Below are positions 60,810 to 64,000 of a DNA stretch of 64,000 bases, in pieces. A program made the translations under genes and the position numbers. The first letter of the stretch is position 1; each line of letters starts with the position of its first letter. The notes beneath the pieces were generated by a model. The model had not been told where the DNA came from, searched no databases, and worked only from the letters and a program-made list of their open reading frames with translations. Origin of the DNA: UBA6168 sp964423205. Its GTDB lineage: Bacteria > Bacteroidota > Bacteroidia > Chitinophagales > Saprospiraceae. The stretch is taken from positions 49,776 to 113,775 of the forward strand of contig CAYRDX010000005.1 of NCBI GenBank assembly GCA_964423205.1, read 5' to 3'.

Positions 60810-62243
60810 TTATTTTCCTGATGGTATAAAGGTTAACAGCTCAAGTTTGTGATTCTTGAATTCTGTGTCTTTGGATAGCTCTGCTAATTTTTGACTGGCC
60901 TCAGCTTTGTCCTCATATAAGAAGCCGAGGTACACAAGGAATCCTGGTTTTCTTCCACCAAAACAATCTTGCCGTAACGCTCCACACTCTAAGTTTTTAT
61001 CAAACAACTGCCTGAGTCTTGTTTTTGTGTGAAATAGCGTTGCATATTCTCCTTCAGCGATGATGTAATAGGTACCTTTTGCACCTGAATACCGGCTGCA
61101 ATCATAAATGTGAAATGATTCGTCCTTCCTTCTGCTGAGGGTATCCTTTGGTTTTTCAAGATTCTTCGTGGGAGATGGCGTCGGATTGTTTTTCTTTTCG
61201 GGTATAACTGATTTTTCCCAAAAATTTTCAGTTGCCTTCTTTCTCTTCGGTGTTGACGCTGAATCACCCAGGAATTCTTCTTGTTCTCTGACGTTGTTGG
61301 ATTGTGAAATTGCCAAACTGCTTCTGTATTCTGAAGGCTCAATAGTCTTGAATCCAACGAATTGAAGCTCTTGCCAAATAATGGCGGCACCTATCGCTAC
61401 GCAAGAAGCGACAAATAACATTTGATGATAGAATGTTTTTCGAAATCTATTTAATGTGGGTTTTCCCTTTGGAGGCGAATACAATTGCAGTCCGAGGAAT
61501 TCAAACACTGGGCTAAAAAAGCTGATGCTTACATCCTTTACCTTTTTCGCTTGAGTTGAAAAATCAATGACTTGCCTTTTCCCTTTGAAAACATCATGCC
61601 TCGATGGTGTAATGACAATTTTTGTATCCAGGTTCTGTTCAACGATCAGCAGGCCGAATCCATTTTTTGCACATTGTTTTCTCAATTCTGCAAAATACGG
61701 GTCGTTGGAGTTGTCAAAAACATCATAAGCCAAAGCTATCCATTGCTCATCTGCATGGTATTTTTTGAATTGCTCGATGGCATAGATGTAGCGATATCGA
61801 GGATTGGTACCGGCAAAAAAGTAAAAAGTGGCGAGGGAACCGATAAAAGCTAAAACCAACAAGATAATCCTGGTGAGTATTTCCCTTTCATCCAGCTCGT
61901 GAACGGAGAACAGGAAGTTTAATGCGAGTAGTGAAGTGCTCACCATGGCTGCAAATGCCAAAGAATCCCAAAGCTTTACTTTTTGCTGAGCCTGAAATAA
62001 AACTTCTTTTTTCGATTCCAGTGTGGTGGCTTCAAACGTTGCAACGAAAGTGGAACCGTCGGTTTTTCTAAACGAATAATACCCATCAGCAATAATATCA
62101 CCTTCTGCATTCAGGTCGTATTTAGCTACGGCGGGCTGGTCATCCCTCCTTAGGCGGAATTTATAATGGTTTCTGAAAAATCGCAGAGCAACCTTCTTAA
62201 TGATATTTTCGGAAATAGGTTCCAACATTGTGGTTTTGAGCAA
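60810..62243 (-). CDS. Three-span membrane protein with nuclease-like N-terminus and SPOR-like C-terminus
   Basis: A 477-residue protein (start at 62243, or Met6 at 62228). Residues about 15-80 form a basic segment with EGDIIADGYYSF and FVATFEATTLESKKEV, reminiscent of a PD-(D/E)xK core but not proven. Two membrane helices follow (AFAAMVSTSLLALNFLF near 95-112 and IILLVLAFIGSLATFYFF near 126-143), then a cytoplasmic domain (150-275), a third helix near 285-305, a Pro/Ser/Lys-rich linker, and a C-terminal domain (about 385-477: YYIIAEGEYATLFHTKTRLRQLF, then GFLVYLGFLYEDKAEASQKLAEL) that resembles SPOR domains. I do not recognise the full architecture. It stands next to a truncated IS3 element. 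Confidence 0.65.
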   Translation of the reverse strand: MLKTTMLEPISENIIKKVALRFFRNHYKFRLRRDDQPAVAKYDLNAEGDIIADGYYSFRKTDGSTFVATFEATTLESKKEVLFQAQQKVKLWDSLAFAAMVSTSLLALNFLFSVHELDEREILTRIILLVLAFIGSLATFYFFAGTNPRYRYIYAIEQFKKYHADEQWIALAYDVFDNSNDPYFAELRKQCAKNGFGLLIVEQNLDTKIVITPSRHDVFKGKRQVIDFSTQAKKVKDVSISFFSPVFEFLGLQLYSPPKGKPTLNRFRKTFYHQMLFVASCVAIGAAIIWQELQFVGFKTIEPSEYRSSLAISQSNNVREQEEFLGDSASTPKRKKATENFWEKSVIPEKKNNPTPSPTKNLEKPKDTLSRRKDESFHIYDCSRYSGAKGTYYIIAEGEYATLFHTKTRLRQLFDKNLECGALRQDCFGGRKPGFLVYLGFLYEDKAEASQKLAELSKDTEFKNHKLELLTFIPSGK

Positions 62244-62424
62244 ATTGAGGTCTCATAAAGTTCGTTGACAAGTTACCTACCTAAATCCCAAAAATGTGAA
62301 AAACTTTTTTTATTTGATAAAAATAGGTTTTTAATTTTATTGTCACAGGATGAAGTGGAGGCAGGCTCTGCTGAGGAGCAACCTGCCAAGGAATAGTCCT
62401 GTCCGGCTGAAAAGCTGTCCGTTT

Positions 62425-63219
62425 GGGGTGCCCTAATACTTTTATTGGGGTGCCCCAATTTTATCAGCTTTCGGGCGGCGCATGCCTAAAAAAAACCTAT
62501 GTCACGTTCTTCTCAGTATTAAATTCGTGAAGGATTTTAACCTCGCGTTGGTCAACAGGCAAGCTTTCGATATAGGCCTCATATTCAACTGGAGTTCTCC
62601 ATCCCAAAGCTTGCTGCTTGCGTTCATGATTATAAAAAGTAACAATCCTGAGCAATTCCATTTGTAATTGTTTTAAGTTTTGAGTGTCCACAGTGGGGAT
62701 TAAATGATTCTTTAGCAGGCTGTTTTTCTGTTCAGCATAACCGTTCTGCAAGCAATTTTGGGCTACGCTCGGACGAACTTCCTTGTCCGTCAGCTCCTTG
62801 AGATAAAGCCTGGAAAAGAATTGTGATCCGCCATCCGTATGATGTACGCATCCTCTGACGGCTTGGTACCCCCTTAAATCATACCAGGCTACAAGGGCTA
62901 TTTTAGCATCTTTGGCCCGTTGCCGTTCACTAACACAGTATCCAACAATCCGATAACTGTACAGGTCAGTCAGACAAAACAAATAAAACAGGCTTCCACC
63001 AATGTATATATAGGTCAGGTCGCCAGCTACTATTTGATTTATCCCGTTGACCTTCAATCCATTAGCAAGATTTGAGTAGTTCCAGCTTTGCAGACTTGAC
63101 TGCGTAGTAACTACCCTCGTCCGCAAAGGAAGCAGCGTAAGGCCGTAGGCAGACATCAAGTGCTCAAATTTACTGACACCAATTTGGAAAACTCCCTTGA
63201 TGTCCATGTTATAGAACAA
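62425..63219 (-). mobile_element. IS3-type element fragment, transposase N-terminus missing
   Basis: The 240-residue frame (62497-63219) carries the IS3 OrfB catalytic core with all three acidic residues: Asp in IVAGDLTYIYIGG, Asp in HHTDGGSQFFS and Glu in QNGYAEQKNSLLKNHLIP, followed by YNHERKQQALGWRTPVEYE. The N-terminal helix-turn-helix part of OrfB and all of OrfA are absent. Between the stop and 62425 there are two direct copies of TTGGGGTGCCC, the second inside TTGGGG-TG-CCCCAA, a candidate right terminal sequence. The left end cannot be found. Confidence 0.8.
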
Positions 63220-63747
63220 GGACCTCGAACCGGCCTTTCTTCATCTTGTCTTTCGAACTAACGCAAGGCAAACTGACGGATGGGCCAGAACCAGAATTCA
63301 ACATAAAGCCCATACGCATACTAAGCGTCATGCTGGGACTTCCAACCATGAACAAGTTTTCGAAGGGGATAAATCCATAGGTCAGCAGGGGGCTGTTTTG
63401 CAGAATTAAGTAAAATAAAAATCTGAACATCGCAAGAGCCTCTATTGCTTTAGTAAAAAAGCATAAGTATATTTGGTTCGGTTTTAAAAACGAGCAGAAG
63501 GGCTGATTCTTGGCAGCACCTTTCTTGTGGCAGCACCTTTCTTGTGGCAGCACCTTTCTTGTGGCAGCACCTTTCTTGTGGAGATGAGCAATAAATAAGA
63601 AAAAAAGAGGGAATTGATTTGAGGCGTAATACCAGGCCCCGGATTTATGCGCCTGCTTTTACCATGCTATTGTACCATTGTCAATAGATAGGAAAAGGGC
63701 TAATGCCGTTCTTCTTTGACGGGAGACGGCAAAAGCCCCATTGTTAA
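63220..63747. other. 528-bp region with a tandem array and a structured segment, no certain gene
   Basis: A reverse-strand frame of 114 codons (63209-63553) runs through the tandem array but has no recognisable motif; it may be remains of the transposon or a spurious frame. It also holds a nested hairpin with GGGCT/AGCCC and TGCCGT/ACGGCA arms (63697-63738). Confidence 0.45.
63511..63580. repeat. 17-bp tandem repeat, four copies
   Basis: TGGCAGCACCTTTCTTG is repeated four times without interruption (63511-63578), the copies being identical, followed by the first bases of a fifth. Confidence 0.95.
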
Positions 63748-63870
63748 CTTAGGAACAAGTAAAAAGTAAAAAGGCAACCCCAAAGGGGCAAGCAGGCAAA
63801 AGTTTTCCAACTGATTTTCAATTGGTTAAGCAAACAATTTGGCTATTTTATTTTTGACTCATTACTTAAT
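63748..63870 (-). repeat. Dispersed repeat family, copy E (123 bp)
   Basis: On the minus strand it reads ATTAAGTAATGAGTC, then the core with one change (TTTGC for TTTTC), a perfect CCAATTGA-AAA-TCAGTTGG hairpin, a CCCC-TTT-GGGG hairpin, the TTTTTACTT tail and CTTGTTCCTAAG. Overall it is closest to copy A at its tail. Confidence 0.85.
63849..63856 (+). promoter_or_regulatory. -7 element (TATTTTTG) in copy E, 29 nt before an ATG
   Basis: A perfect TAnnTTTG element; its last base is 29 nt upstream of the A of ATG 63885, the same spacing as in copy D. Confidence 0.55.
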
Positions 63871-63884
63871 AACTTCGTAAAATT

Positions 63885-64000
63885 ATGAAAAAGCTGATTT
63901 TCATTGGTTCTGCTGTGCTGATTTTTATCTGCCTGATTACATTCTTTGGTTGTCAGAAAGAAGACAATTCCAATGAACCTGAAGCAATGGAGAATTCAAT
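63885..64000 (+). CDS. Lipoprotein gene, 3'-truncated by the window edge
   Basis: The visible 38 codons give a lipoprotein signal: MKKLIFIGSAVLIF, then CLITFFGC with the lipobox Cys, then an acidic QKEDNSNEPEAMENS spacer. Nothing can be said about the mature domain. The start codon is 14 bp after dispersed repeat copy E, which provides a -7 element at the right distance. Confidence 0.75.
   Translation, partial: MKKLIFIGSAVLIFICLITFFGCQKEDNSNEPEAMENS

Noticed and set aside
63209..63553. Minus-strand frame of 114 codons upstream of the IS3 fragment
   Set aside because: It begins inside the 17-bp tandem array and has no recognisable domain, so I do not call it a gene; it could be transposon debris.
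63511..63580. Possible CRISPR array
   Set aside because: The four 17-bp units are directly adjacent without spacers, and no cas gene is present.

Overview
The window is 64 kb of chromosomal DNA from a member of the Bacteroidota. The evidence is convergent: C-terminal type IX secretion (T9SS) sorting domains on several secreted proteins, a GldM-like protein, a TonB-dependent receptor with a carboxypeptidase-type N-terminal domain, a futalosine-pathway menaquinone gene, the DUF1573-yajC-ybbR gene order, and many copies of the phylum's TAnnTTTG -7 promoter element 17-75 nt before start codons. The very large Ig-like and SprB-like surface proteins would fit a Saprospiria- or Chitinophagia-like lineage, but the sequence does not settle the class. 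No rRNA, CRISPR array, prophage or origin is visible.

Layout. 1-7 kb: two exported peptidases (M19, S37), a T9SS-exported PGRP/amidase, a SerA-like dehydrogenase, lolD, tRNA-Arg(TCT) and ung. 7-12.3 kb is an accessory patch: a stand-alone GldM C-terminal protein, a 90-bp relic of a hutU 3' end, a PIN toxin-antitoxin pair with a frameshifted toxin, intact hutU, a broken methyltransferase fused to a truncated IS5-type transposase, and a 160-bp MITE with a TAA target duplication. 12.3-30.6 kb: GH30 lipoprotein, outer-membrane barrel, tricorn-like protease, gdhA, paraoxonase-like lactonase, TonB receptor, T9SS cargo, subtilisin, DUF721, VWA protein and an EamA transporter. 30.8-42 kb: a 2005-residue Ig-repeat protein, rarA and a 1078-residue T9SS cargo built from a triplicated three-repeat unit. 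42-62 kb is mainly housekeeping: fabH, cysteine desulfurase, valS, lysA, an ECF sigma factor with a probable anti-sigma gene, mqnB, ybbR, yajC, DUF1573, GH15 and aroK. 62-64 kb: a truncated IS3-type element, a 17-bp tandem array and the start of a lipoprotein gene.

The most unusual signal is a dispersed non-coding repeat present five times (6833, 49263, 51299, 52207, 63748). It has a conserved core and a variable GC-rich hairpin, and it carries TAnnTTTG elements pointing outward at both ends. In two copies this element lies exactly 29 nt before a downstream start codon, and in a third it lies 25 nt before valS. This suggests a mobile or recurrently copied promoter module. Two inverted copies flank the ECF sigma-factor gene.

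Decay is a second theme: PIN toxin, methyltransferase, aldo/keto reductase, hutU relic and both transposases are all broken, each with lesions that can be read directly. All functional names rest on motif recognition by eye; no database search was run.
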